5,455 nucleotides of DNA, taken from positions 1 through 5,455 of the forward strand of contig CAKRVQ010000088.1 of NCBI GenBank assembly GCA_934408795.1, written 5' to 3'. The notes below the pieces were generated by a model, which made no database searches, had not been told where the DNA came from, and saw nothing but the letters and a program-made list of their open reading frames with translations. Position 1 is the first letter of the stretch. Each line of letters opens with the position of its first letter. Positions 1 to 5,455 of the stretch are shown here, piece after piece. This DNA is from an uncultured Eubacteriales bacterium. Its GTDB lineage: Bacteria > Bacillota > Clostridia > Oscillospirales > Acutalibacteraceae. Both the position numbers and the translations under genes were made by a program.

Positions 1-796
1 CCATCTGAGACATACTTGTGTGGGCGTGCAGCTCGATCCGCTTTTCGGCTGCATTATCGGTAACGCCCTTCTTCTTTTTAATTTTGCTTATATGAGCAGG
101 CTTAAAAAGATAGTCCTTGTCCCAATCGTCATACTTGTACGATCCCTTCATTAATAGGGTCATACCGTCCTTAAGACCCGAGAGACCTTCCATCCTCTCA
201 AGCTCAACATATGTTTTTGCCGAGACCGATCCGGTGCCGTCCGAAAACATAAACGACACCTTGTTTTTATCGCCTTTTCTGGTCGGAACGATCTGCACAT
301 TGAAAATGTCGCCCGAAACGGTTATATATTTCCCGGACTCGGGATCGATCTCCGATATTGCTGAAACGCTTCCCGTTATTCTGTTGCCGAAGAGTACTTC
401 GGGCTCCGACTGATCAATGCTTTCGGACACGGCGGCACGGTCGCTCTTAAGCTCTTCCTCGCCCTTTACGACCGAGGATACCGACGCAGCCGCAGGGGCA
501 GCCTGTCCCGCAGAAGAAGCCCCCTCACTCATCCAACCGGCAGTAACCGATGCGGCAACATCATCGGGATACTTCGGCATGACCGCAAAAGAAGCCAGAT
601 TCATTTTGATCGCGATCGAGTTGCCGATGCGTATGAGCGCACCGATGTCCTGCACCTTTTCCGAAAAGGCGCAGACCGCAGTAATGCTTCTTTTTTTACG
701 GTTGATGTCGCAGCTTACAAGCGGCGCATCAAAAAGCCACTTGTCCTGCTCCGTCAACCAGTCGCCGAATATGTCACCGAATAATGTTACGGACAT
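1..796 (-). CDS. polC: DNA polymerase III PolC, N-terminal part (cut by left window edge)
   Basis: Replicative DNA polymerase III alpha subunit of the Gram-positive PolC type, which copies the chromosome with a built-in 3'-5' exonuclease. Only the first 265 residues are present; the rest lies beyond position 1. Residues 1-85 fit the PolC N-terminal domain (VSCDINRKKRSITA, then a PKYPDD segment). Residues 88-132 are an Ala/Ser/Glu-rich, probably disordered linker. Residues 134-240 look like the OB-fold (ITGSVSAIS, FSDGTGSVSAKTY, GMTLLMKGSYKYDDW). Residues 255-265, ELHAHTSMSQM, are the opening motif of the PHP domain, with metal-ligand type histidines 257 and 259. The ATG at 796 directly follows an in-frame TAG, so no longer start is possible. 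It begins 18 bases after the ispG stop, as is usual in Clostridia. About 257 residues precede the PHP motif, fewer than in Bacillus subtilis PolC (roughly 330 from memory). Identification is firm from the PHP motif and the context. Confidence 0.93.
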   Translation of the reverse strand, partial: MSVTLFGDIFGDWLTEQDKWLFDAPLVSCDINRKKRSITAVCAFSEKVQDIGALIRIGNSIAIKMNLASFAVMPKYPDDVAASVTAGWMSEGASSAGQAAPAAASVSSVVKGEEELKSDRAAVSESIDQSEPEVLFGNRITGSVSAISEIDPESGKYITVSGDIFNVQIVPTRKGDKNKVSFMFSDGTGSVSAKTYVELERMEGLSGLKDGMTLLMKGSYKYDDWDKDYLFKPAHISKIKKKKGVTDNAAEKRIELHAHTSMSQM

Positions 797-803
797 CTAT
801 GTA

Positions 804-810
804 CTTCACC
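804..810 (-). promoter_or_regulatory. Ribosome binding site of polC
   Basis: GGTGAAG read on the minus strand lies 7 bases before the ATG at 796. GGTG pairs with the CACC of the 16S rRNA 3' end. It is a partial match to the consensus and sits in the 18-base gap after ispG, so polC may partly depend on translation of ispG. Confidence 0.55.
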
Positions 811-814
811 AAAC

Positions 815-1867
815 CTATAATTTTTCAATTTCCTCGGCAAGCGCGTCAAGTATCTTGTCTTCGGATACCTTTCTGACGGCTTTGCCTTTTTTGAATATCA
901 GCCCGCAGCCGTCGCCGCCCGCAACACCTATATCGGCTTCGGACGCCTCTCCGGGGCCGTTGACAACGCAGCCCATGACCGCGATCGTGATGTCCTTGTC
1001 GCAGTCCGAAAACCTTTCACGCGCTTCATTTGCAAGCTTTATGAGGTTTATCCGCGTTCTGCCGCAGGTCGGACAGGATACAAACCTTACCCCGCCCTTT
1101 CTGAGCCCCAAAAGCTTAAGAAGATCTTTAGCCGCCGATACCTCCTTGACAGGATCGTCGGTAAGGGAGATGCGGATCGTGTCCCCGATACCGGATAATA
1201 GCAGCCCGCCTATACCTGCCGAGGACTTAATAAGTCCGTCGCGCTCGCAGCCTGCCTCGGTAACGCCGAGATGCAGCGGATAAGGACAGACTTCTGCGGC
1301 AAGCCTGTACGCGTCAAACATGGTTTTCACGCTCGATGACTTCAGGGATAAAACGATATCGTCGAAATCAAACCTGTTCAATAGCGAAATATGATAGAGC
1401 CCGCTCTCAAGCAACGCTTCGGCGTTCGGTGAACCGTGCTTAGCCAAAATGCTTTTTTCAAGCGAACCCGAATTCACACCTATTCTTATCGGTATTTTCT
1501 TAAGAGAACAGGCTTTGGCTACCTCGCGGACCTTGGAATCATCTCCGATATTTCCGGGATTGATCCTGATTTTGTCAGCACCCGCATAAACGCTTTCAAG
1601 TGCAAGTCTGTAATCGAAATGTATATCCGCAACAACAGGTATTCCGACATTTTCTTTCAGAGCGGATATGACCCTGACCGCTTTCATTTCGGGAACTGCT
1701 GTCCTGATGATCTCACAACCCGCAGCCTCAAGCGACTTAGCCTGAGCGATATTGCCTTCAATGTCATCTGAGGTGACACTCAGCATCGATTGCACCGATA
1801 TGTCCGCTCCGCCGCCGATGGCAGTATTGCCGACATAAACCCTCTTTGTATTACCGTGATTAAACAT
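815..1867 (-). CDS. ispG: 4-hydroxy-3-methylbut-2-en-1-yl diphosphate synthase IspG (GcpE)
   Basis: Cytoplasmic iron-sulfur enzyme of the MEP pathway that reductively converts methylerythritol cyclodiphosphate to HMBPP. The N-terminal TIM barrel carries the family signatures GGGADISVQSM, AAGCEIIR, PVVADIHFDYRLAL, AGADKIRINPGNIG and RIGVNSGSLE. The C-terminal domain carries CPTC (Cys265 and Cys268 of the 350-residue product) and GCVVNGPGEA (Cys300 and Glu307), which are the three cysteines and one glutamate that hold the [4Fe-4S] cluster. All catalytic features are present. The reading frame is open up to an ATG at 1927, but I prefer the ATG at 1867: it has a GGAG five bases upstream, it gives the usual short lead into the RVYVGN strand, and the 20 extra residues resemble no part of the family. 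The 123-base gap to rseP is the largest in the cluster and may hold a separate promoter. polC follows after 18 bases. Confidence 0.96.
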   Translation of the reverse strand: MFNHGNTKRVYVGNTAIGGGADISVQSMLSVTSDDIEGNIAQAKSLEAAGCEIIRTAVPEMKAVRVISALKENVGIPVVADIHFDYRLALESVYAGADKIRINPGNIGDDSKVREVAKACSLKKIPIRIGVNSGSLEKSILAKHGSPNAEALLESGLYHISLLNRFDFDDIVLSLKSSSVKTMFDAYRLAAEVCPYPLHLGVTEAGCERDGLIKSSAGIGGLLLSGIGDTIRISLTDDPVKEVSAAKDLLKLLGLRKGGVRFVSCPTCGRTRINLIKLANEARERFSDCDKDITIAVMGCVVNGPGEASEADIGVAGGDGCGLIFKKGKAVRKVSEDKILDALAEEIEKL

Positions 1868-1872
1868 ACTCA

Positions 1873-1876
1873 CTCC
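1873..1876 (-). promoter_or_regulatory. Ribosome binding site deciding the ispG start
   Basis: GGAG on the minus strand, within TACGGAGTGAGT, ends five bases before the ATG at 1867. The alternative upstream ATG at 1927 is preceded by GCGGTGACCGCTCTGAT, which has no purine-rich site at a proper distance. An in-frame GTG overlaps this site and is a less likely start. Confidence 0.7.
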
Positions 1877-1890
1877 GTAAGATATCCTAA

Positions 1891-1910
1891 GCGGCAGAAA
1901 CTCCCGCCGC
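1891..1910 (-). other. Small hairpin in the ispG leader
   Basis: On the minus strand GCGGC and GCCGC form five Watson-Crick pairs. Three further inner pairs (G-U, G-C, G-U) can follow, closing a four-base loop AGTT. It sits 23 bases before the ispG ATG, and the ribosome site lies outside it. No run of T follows, so it is not an intrinsic terminator. It could stabilise a leader RNA or be chance. Confidence 0.3.
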
Positions 1911-1922
1911 CCGTATTCTAAA

Positions 1923-1931
1923 ATCATATCA
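1923..1931 (-). promoter_or_regulatory. Possible extended -10 promoter for ispG-polC
   Basis: TGATATGAT on the minus strand matches the extended -10 form TGnTATAAT, with five of six bases in the hexamer. A start near the adenines at 1916-1917 would give a leader of about 50 bases to the ATG at 1867. The region 17-19 bases upstream (CAATAG, TCAATA, GTCAAT) is a poor -35, so activity would depend on the TG extension or an activator. The upstream candidate ATG of ispG at 1927 falls inside this -10, so both cannot be right for the same transcript. This is an inference from sequence alone. Confidence 0.35.
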
Positions 1932-1933
1932 GA

Positions 1934-1965
1934 GCGGTCACCGCACTATTGACGGCGGTTACCGC
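1934..1965. repeat. Two tandem copies of the palindrome GCGGTNACCGC
   Basis: GCGGTCACCGC at 1934-1944 and GCGGTTACCGC at 1955-1965 (plus-strand reading) share 10 of 11 bases. Each is a perfect inverted repeat around one central base. Ten bases separate them, so their centres are 21 bp apart, about two helical turns. In RNA they could instead pair with each other as two 5-bp stems around one A-G mismatch with a 10-base loop. They lie between the rseP stop and the possible ispG -10, where operators or an activator site would be expected. No T-run follows, which argues against a terminator. Confidence 0.6.
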
Positions 1966-1990
1966 GTCGTCTCTTGCTGCCGTAAACCGA

Positions 1991-3076
1991 TCAGAACAAC
2001 TGCCAAATATCCTTGACCGTAATAACAAGAATAAACAGAAGCAGAACACCGAGCCCGACCGCGTGAACGAGTGCTTCGAATTTTCTCGGCACCGGCTTGC
2101 GGAATATCATCTCAATAAGGATGAACAAAGCCCTGCTGCCGTCAAGCGACGGAATGGGCAGCAGATTGAAAACGCCTAAGTTTATGGTTATTAACGCGAT
2201 AAGCGGTAAAAAGTCGGAAAGTCCCGCTTTTGCTGCCTGACTCATGGCTGCCGCCACTCCTACGGGACCCGACATCTGACTGATCCTGAATCGTCCCCTG
2301 ATTATATCAACAAGCGAGAACCAAACGACCCGCGCATAAGAGAAGGATGTTTTGCAGGTTGCTTTGATGAGGTTCGGAAAACTGTTCTCTTCACCGTATA
2401 CCTTAAAGTCCACAACGATATACTGAACACCCTTATCCTTCTCATCGGCGGCATTCTCGTTTTCGTACTTAGTATCGAACTTTACACCGTCAAGCTTCAC
2501 CTTCTCGCCGTCACGGACGACGACCATATCCACGCTTCCGTCCTTTACACCCGAAAATGCATAGCTGAGATCGATAGTCGAATATATCCGCCTTCCGTCG
2601 ACACGGTAGATCTCGTCGCCCTCCTTCAATCCGTAATTGCAGCTCACGGGCTTGAAGCTTTCGTTCTCAATGAAACCCGCCACTTTGGAGGTGGCAATAA
2701 GATCCTGCGGAAGCAGAATGAAAAATACCAGGATCCACCCGAGTATCAGATTAAAAGCGGCGCCGGCGATAATTATCAAAAATCTCCGCCACGGTGCCTT
2801 GTTGCAAAAACCCCTGTCGTCCGTACTCTCGGAATCCTCGCCCTCCATGGCACAGTATCCGCCGAAGGGTATTATCCTTAAAGAATATTGGGTCTCTTTG
2901 CCCCTCCATTTGAATATCGCAGGACCGAATCCGATAGCATATTCGTTGACTCTCACTCCGAGCGCTTTTGCCATGATAAAATGACCGAATTCGTGTATCA
3001 TTATAACAACGAGAAAAACAAGAACCGATACCAAAATCGGCCAGACATTGCCCCAGATGTTTGCTATCGTATCCAT
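1991..3076 (-). CDS. rseP: Site-2 protease family membrane zinc metalloprotease RseP
   Basis: Intramembrane zinc metalloprotease (peptidase M50, site-2 protease) of 361 residues in the cytoplasmic membrane. In this family it cuts membrane-bound regulators such as anti-sigma factors, and remnant signal peptides. Membrane segment 1 (about 14-34) contains the zinc-binding HEFGH at 28-32 with catalytic Glu29. Segment 2 is near 98-122. A single PDZ domain spans roughly 125-225 (YGLKEGDEIYRVDG). MSGPVGV at 268-274 is the conserved family motif. NLLPIPSLDG at 304-313 supplies the third zinc ligand, Asp312, in the third segment, and a fourth segment lies near 337-357. One PDZ and about 360 residues fit the Firmicutes form, whereas the Escherichia coli protein has two PDZ domains. 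An acidic stretch near 205-216 (ENENAADEKDK) looks like an exposed loop. The gene lies 29 bases after dxr, as is common in this cluster. Its actual substrate cannot be read from the window. Confidence 0.95.
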   Translation of the reverse strand: MDTIANIWGNVWPILVSVLVFLVVIMIHEFGHFIMAKALGVRVNEYAIGFGPAIFKWRGKETQYSLRIIPFGGYCAMEGEDSESTDDRGFCNKAPWRRFLIIIAGAAFNLILGWILVFFILLPQDLIATSKVAGFIENESFKPVSCNYGLKEGDEIYRVDGRRIYSTIDLSYAFSGVKDGSVDMVVVRDGEKVKLDGVKFDTKYENENAADEKDKGVQYIVVDFKVYGEENSFPNLIKATCKTSFSYARVVWFSLVDIIRGRFRISQMSGPVGVAAAMSQAAKAGLSDFLPLIALITINLGVFNLLPIPSLDGSRALFILIEMIFRKPVPRKFEALVHAVGLGVLLLFILVITVKDIWQLF

Positions 3077-3083
3077 ACTGCCG

Positions 3084-3093
3084 TCACCGCCTT
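3084..3093 (-). promoter_or_regulatory. Strong ribosome binding site of rseP
   Basis: AAGGCGGTGA on the minus strand differs from the ideal AAGGAGGTGA at one base and sits seven bases before the ATG at 3076. It suggests that rseP is translated efficiently without coupling to dxr, which ends just upstream at 3106. Confidence 0.75.
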
Positions 3094-3105
3094 AAATAAA
3101 AGAAG

Positions 3106-4266
3106 TCAGAAGCTGCCGCAGCCGACGGCAGACATAACATATCCCCTCGCGGACCTGTCGGCCGCGAAGACATCATCAACACCGTAATCTTCAAATACCG
3201 ACTGCCGCTCGGCAGCACCTCTTACGAGCTTTCCGATGTCGGTAAAACCTATTTTGCCGTCAAGGAAAAGGGATACCGCAGCTTCATTTGCACCGTTTGC
3301 CGCGGCAGGAACCAATCCGCCCTTTTCTATTGCATCTATACAAACGCCGAGACATTCGAAAGTATCGGTATCAGGCCTTTCGAATGTGAGAGAAGATACC
3401 TTTATGAGATCAAGCGGCTCATCGGAAGACGGCATCCTGCAGGGATAAGTAAGCGCATACTGTATAGGCAATTTCATATCGGGAACGCCGAGCTGAGCAA
3501 TAACGGCGCCGTCGCAGAACTCGACCGCAGAATGAAGAATGCTCTGACGGTGCACGACCACTTCAATATCTTTTGCAGAAACTCCGAAAAGATGTACCGC
3601 CTCAATTACCTCAAGTCCCTTATTCATCAAGGTCGCCGAGTCTATCGTGATCTTGGATCCCATCGACCAGTTGGGATGCCTTAACGCCTCGGCAGGGGTG
3701 ACATTTTCTATCTCTTCCCTGCTTTTCCCGAAAAACGGACCGCCCGAAGCGGTGAGGATAATTTTTTTCAGCTCATCGTGCGACGAACCCCTGAGGCACT
3801 GAAATATTGCCGAATGTTCACTGTCGACCGGTATCAGCTCGGTGTCCGATGCCGAGAGTCGTTCATTTACAAGCCTTCCCGCGGTCACCAATGTTTCTTT
3901 GTTAGCCAATGCTATGCGCGCAGTGTGAGAGATTGAGGCGAGCGTAGGCATCAGTCCCGCGATCCCGACTATTGAATTCAACACGGTATCGGCACGCTCA
4001 TCAGAAGCGATCCTGCATATGCCCTCACTGCCGCCGAGAACTTCCGTTCCCGTGCCGAATAACATACTTTTAAGCTGCGGGACCTTCGTTTCATCGGCTA
4101 TTGCCACCCTGTCGACTCCGAACTTTATCGCTGCTTTCGCCAGAGCATCGATTGAACCGTTAGCGGTAAGACCGGTGACCTTTATGCCGTTACGCTCCGC
4201 GACCGTGAGAGCCTGACTGCCTATCGAGCCGGTCGCTCCGAGAATGGATAAACTTTCGGTCGGCAT
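3106..4266 (-). CDS. dxr: 1-deoxy-D-xylulose-5-phosphate reductoisomerase Dxr (IspC)
   Basis: First committed enzyme of the MEP isoprenoid pathway; it converts DXP to methylerythritol 4-phosphate using NADPH and a divalent metal in the cytoplasm, and the family is the target of fosmidomycin. The 386-residue product opens with the nucleotide-binding LGATGSIGSQ (9-18). ALANKETLV (119-127) follows. The metal site is complete, with Asp148 and Glu150 in PVDSEHSAIFQCL and Glu219 in MNKGLEVIEA. TASGGPF (172-178) and HPNWSMGSKI (197-206) form the substrate pocket and flexible loop. PAAANGANEAAV (320-331) leads into the C-terminal helical domain. Length and motifs are normal. The ATG at 4266 lies three bases after the cdsA stop and has AAAGGAAG six bases upstream, inside the cdsA end, so translation is probably coupled. 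The tail ending in GCGSF is slightly longer than in some relatives. Confidence 0.97.
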   Translation of the reverse strand: MPTESLSILGATGSIGSQALTVAERNGIKVTGLTANGSIDALAKAAIKFGVDRVAIADETKVPQLKSMLFGTGTEVLGGSEGICRIASDERADTVLNSIVGIAGLMPTLASISHTARIALANKETLVTAGRLVNERLSASDTELIPVDSEHSAIFQCLRGSSHDELKKIILTASGGPFFGKSREEIENVTPAEALRHPNWSMGSKITIDSATLMNKGLEVIEAVHLFGVSAKDIEVVVHRQSILHSAVEFCDGAVIAQLGVPDMKLPIQYALTYPCRMPSSDEPLDLIKVSSLTFERPDTDTFECLGVCIDAIEKGGLVPAAANGANEAAVSLFLDGKIGFTDIGKLVRGAAERQSVFEDYGVDDVFAADRSARGYVMSAVGCGSF

Positions 4267-4269
4267 ACT

Positions 4270-5124
4270 CTACTTCCTTTCAATGAGCGGTATAAGGATC
4301 TCTGCTATATACAAAACAGGCGCTATTGCAATTATACTGTCAAATCTGTCGAGTATTCCTCCGTGACCCGGAAGACATTTGCCGTAGTCCTTGATTCCGC
4401 AGTGCCTCTTGATGTACGAAAACATAAGATCTCCCAGCATACCGATGACCGACATCGGTACCGTGATCACGGCTATGATCAGTATATTGACCTTGAAATC
4501 GGAAGAAAGCGCATTGAATAAAAAGCAAAATGCGGTAACAAGGATAAGAGAGCAGACCGCTCCGCCTATAGCCCCCTCAACGGTCTTCTTAGGACTTAGC
4601 TCGGGGCAGAGCTTGTGCTTTCCGAATGCACTGCCGACAAAATACGCCCCCATGTCCGATACCCAAGAAAAACCGAAACAAAGCAAAAGATAGAATATTC
4701 CGCTCTCGTTTTTCTGACAGATAAGGTGCAGCAGCGTGCCGAACGCAAACCCGAGGGAAAGCGAAAATCCGAAAGCGATTATCGGCTCAAGTGCATTGGA
4801 ATTTTTACGATCGAACATAGAATAGCAGTATATAACTATCAAAAAGATCGCCGATGCGTACTCTCTGAACAAAAACGCAGGGGTATACTCGGTAACCTCT
4901 CCGAAACCTATGGCACAGTAAGCGGCAAATATAACCGATGCAACAGTGATAAATTTGCTCTTTACAAGACCGGTATTGTGAAGGATCTCCCAGGTCCCGA
5001 CGCCCGCAAGCAAAGCAAACGAAGCGTCATAAATAAAATACCCCTGAAACACCTTTCCGAGCGCGCCTACCGCAACAATGACCAACCCGATAAAGATCCC
5101 CGTTCTCACCCGAGTTTTCATCAT
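4270..5124 (-). CDS. cdsA: Phosphatidate cytidylyltransferase CdsA
   Basis: Integral membrane enzyme that joins CTP and phosphatidic acid to give CDP-diacylglycerol, the branch-point precursor of phosphatidylglycerol, cardiolipin and other phospholipids. The 284-residue product is mostly hydrophobic, with about seven or eight likely membrane segments. It carries the full CTP transferase signature at 236-262: Ser236, KR at 239-240, KD at 245-246, PGHGG at 252-256, and DRFD at 259-262. SDMGAYFVGSAFGKHK (156-171), SPKKTVEG (177-184) and GMLGDL (228-233) are further family motifs. Length is usual. Two adjacent ATGs compete: the first (5124) makes an ATGA overlap with the uppS stop but is only two bases from GGGGGG (5127-5132), while the second (5121) has five bases of spacing and would give 283 residues. 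Either way cdsA is coupled to uppS. dxr follows after three bases. Confidence 0.96.
   Translation of the reverse strand: MMKTRVRTGIFIGLVIVAVGALGKVFQGYFIYDASFALLAGVGTWEILHNTGLVKSKFITVASVIFAAYCAIGFGEVTEYTPAFLFREYASAIFLIVIYCYSMFDRKNSNALEPIIAFGFSLSLGFAFGTLLHLICQKNESGIFYLLLCFGFSWVSDMGAYFVGSAFGKHKLCPELSPKKTVEGAIGGAVCSLILVTAFCFLFNALSSDFKVNILIIAVITVPMSVIGMLGDLMFSYIKRHCGIKDYGKCLPGHGGILDRFDSIIAIAPVLYIAEILIPLIERK
4273..4280 (-). promoter_or_regulatory. Ribosome binding site of dxr inside the cdsA end
   Basis: AAAGGAAG on the minus strand lies six bases before the dxr ATG at 4266 and overlaps the last codons of cdsA. This supports the chosen start and suggests that cdsA and dxr are translated in step. 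Confidence 0.7.
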
Positions 5125-5455
5125 ATCCCCCCGAATCTTCTGTTTCTGTGATTGTAATCCTCAATGGCTTTATCAATATGCTTGGGCTTAAAATCGGGCC
5201 AGAGCACATCGGAGTACCAATACTCCGAATAAGCCGCCTGCCAAATTAAAAAGTTCGAAAGTCGGTATTCGCCGCTCGGCCTTATGATTATGTCGGGATC
5301 GGGCATACCTGCGGTGTACAGATTGTCGGATATCATTTTTTCCGAAATGTCGTCGATATCGACAGTACCCTCTTTCACTTTTTCGGCTATCCTTTTCGCA
5401 GCATGCACTATTTCGTCCCTGCCGCCGTAGTTGAGTGCAATGTTGAGCTTCAGAC
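5121..5455 (-). CDS. uppS: Isoprenyl (undecaprenyl diphosphate) synthase UppS, C-terminal part (cut by right window edge)
   Basis: Cis-prenyltransferase that extends farnesyl diphosphate with IPP, normally to undecaprenyl diphosphate, the carrier lipid for peptidoglycan and other surface polymers. The last 110 residues are present, somewhat under half of a typical protein of about 240-250; the start lies beyond 5455. LNIALNYGGRDEIV is at fragment residues 3-16. PDPDIIIRPSGEYRLSNF (51-68) carries the diphosphate-binding residues Arg58, Arg64 and Ser66. Glu77 in WQAAYSEYWYSDVLWPDF matches the Mg-binding Glu213 of the Escherichia coli enzyme, and the spacing of all four residues agrees. The tail NRRFGG is typical. 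The motif reads RPSGE where many relatives have RTSGE or RTGGE, a mild variant. A GTG at 5408 is an internal valine codon, not a start, since the family motif continues upstream of it. Its stop overlaps the cdsA start. Product chain length cannot be proved from the fragment. Confidence 0.95.
   Translation of the reverse strand, partial: LKLNIALNYGGRDEIVHAAKRIAEKVKEGTVDIDDISEKMISDNLYTAGMPDPDIIIRPSGEYRLSNFLIWQAAYSEYWYSDVLWPDFKPKHIDKAIEDYNHRNRRFGGI

Noticed and set aside
1223..1237. 15-base inverted repeat GGACTTA-A-TAAGTCC inside ispG
   Set aside because: It encodes conserved-looking IspG residues (GLIKSS), and a 7-bp arm repeat of this size is expected about once by chance in a window of this length.
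417..1283. Long open frame of 288 codons on the plus strand opposite ispG and polC
   Set aside because: It lies antisense to two clearly identified genes, crosses their junction, is rich in Ser/Ala/Pro as expected from a shadow frame, and resembles no family I know.
1949..1954. TTGACG as a -35 element of a plus-strand promoter
   Set aside because: The sequence 17 bases downstream (TCTTGC) is not a -10, and no plus-strand gene follows.
1934..1965. Intrinsic terminator formed by the tandem palindromes after rseP
   Set aside because: The two copies can pair, but only with a central mismatch, and no T-run follows at once; the next TTTT is about 12 bases further on. Regulatory or chance explanations fit better.
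3080..3090. Third near-copy of the palindrome (GCCGTCACCGC) upstream of rseP
   Set aside because: It differs at one base that breaks the symmetry, and it is fully explained by the strong rseP ribosome site AAGGCGGTGA that it overlaps.
4615..5151. Plus-strand open frame of 178 codons opposite cdsA and the uppS end
   Set aside because: The minus strand encodes CdsA with its complete signature. The antisense product is highly charged and of shadow type, with no convincing ribosome site.
5406..5408. GTG at 5408 as the start of a short UppS-like gene
   Set aside because: The frame continues upstream with the UppS motif LNIALNYGGRDEI to the window edge, so the GTG is an internal valine codon in a gene cut by the edge.

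Overview
The window is one strand of a compact housekeeping operon, read entirely right to left on the minus strand. It is typical of the Firmicutes, and the gene order uppS-cdsA-dxr-rseP-ispG-polC points to the class Clostridia. Support for this comes from the PolC-type replicase with its OB-fold followed by a PHP domain, the single-PDZ form of RseP, and an IspG with the clostridial style of N-terminus. Base composition looks close to balanced, with many CCG, GCC and CGG codons. That would suit a gut or rumen member of the Oscillospiraceae/Ruminococcaceae, but this finer placement is a guess.

Layout in the direction of transcription: the right edge (5455) cuts into uppS, leaving its C-terminal 110 residues. 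cdsA overlaps the uppS stop by a few bases. dxr follows three bases after cdsA. rseP follows 29 bases after dxr and is preceded by a near-canonical Shine-Dalgarno sequence. The only sizeable gap is between rseP and ispG: 123 bases (1868-1990) if ispG starts at the better supported ATG at 1867. This gap holds two copies of an 11-bp palindrome, GCGGTNACCGC, with centres 21 bp apart, then a possible extended -10 promoter and a small leader hairpin. ispG is followed 18 bases later by polC, which runs off the left edge after its OB domain and the first PHP residues. No stretch longer than 300 bases lacks a gene. I saw no tRNA, rRNA, CRISPR array, insertion sequence or convincing terminator.

How the genes work together: Dxr and IspG are two steps of the MEP isoprenoid pathway, which makes IPP and DMAPP. 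UppS uses isoprenoid units to build undecaprenyl diphosphate, the lipid carrier for cell-wall synthesis. CdsA makes CDP-diacylglycerol for phospholipids. RseP is a membrane protease of envelope stress signalling. PolC is the replicative polymerase. The cluster therefore joins envelope lipid supply to replication.

I found no new enzyme system here. The observations most worth checking are the tandem palindromes over a possible internal ispG-polC promoter, the ispG start, and the short N-terminal region of PolC.
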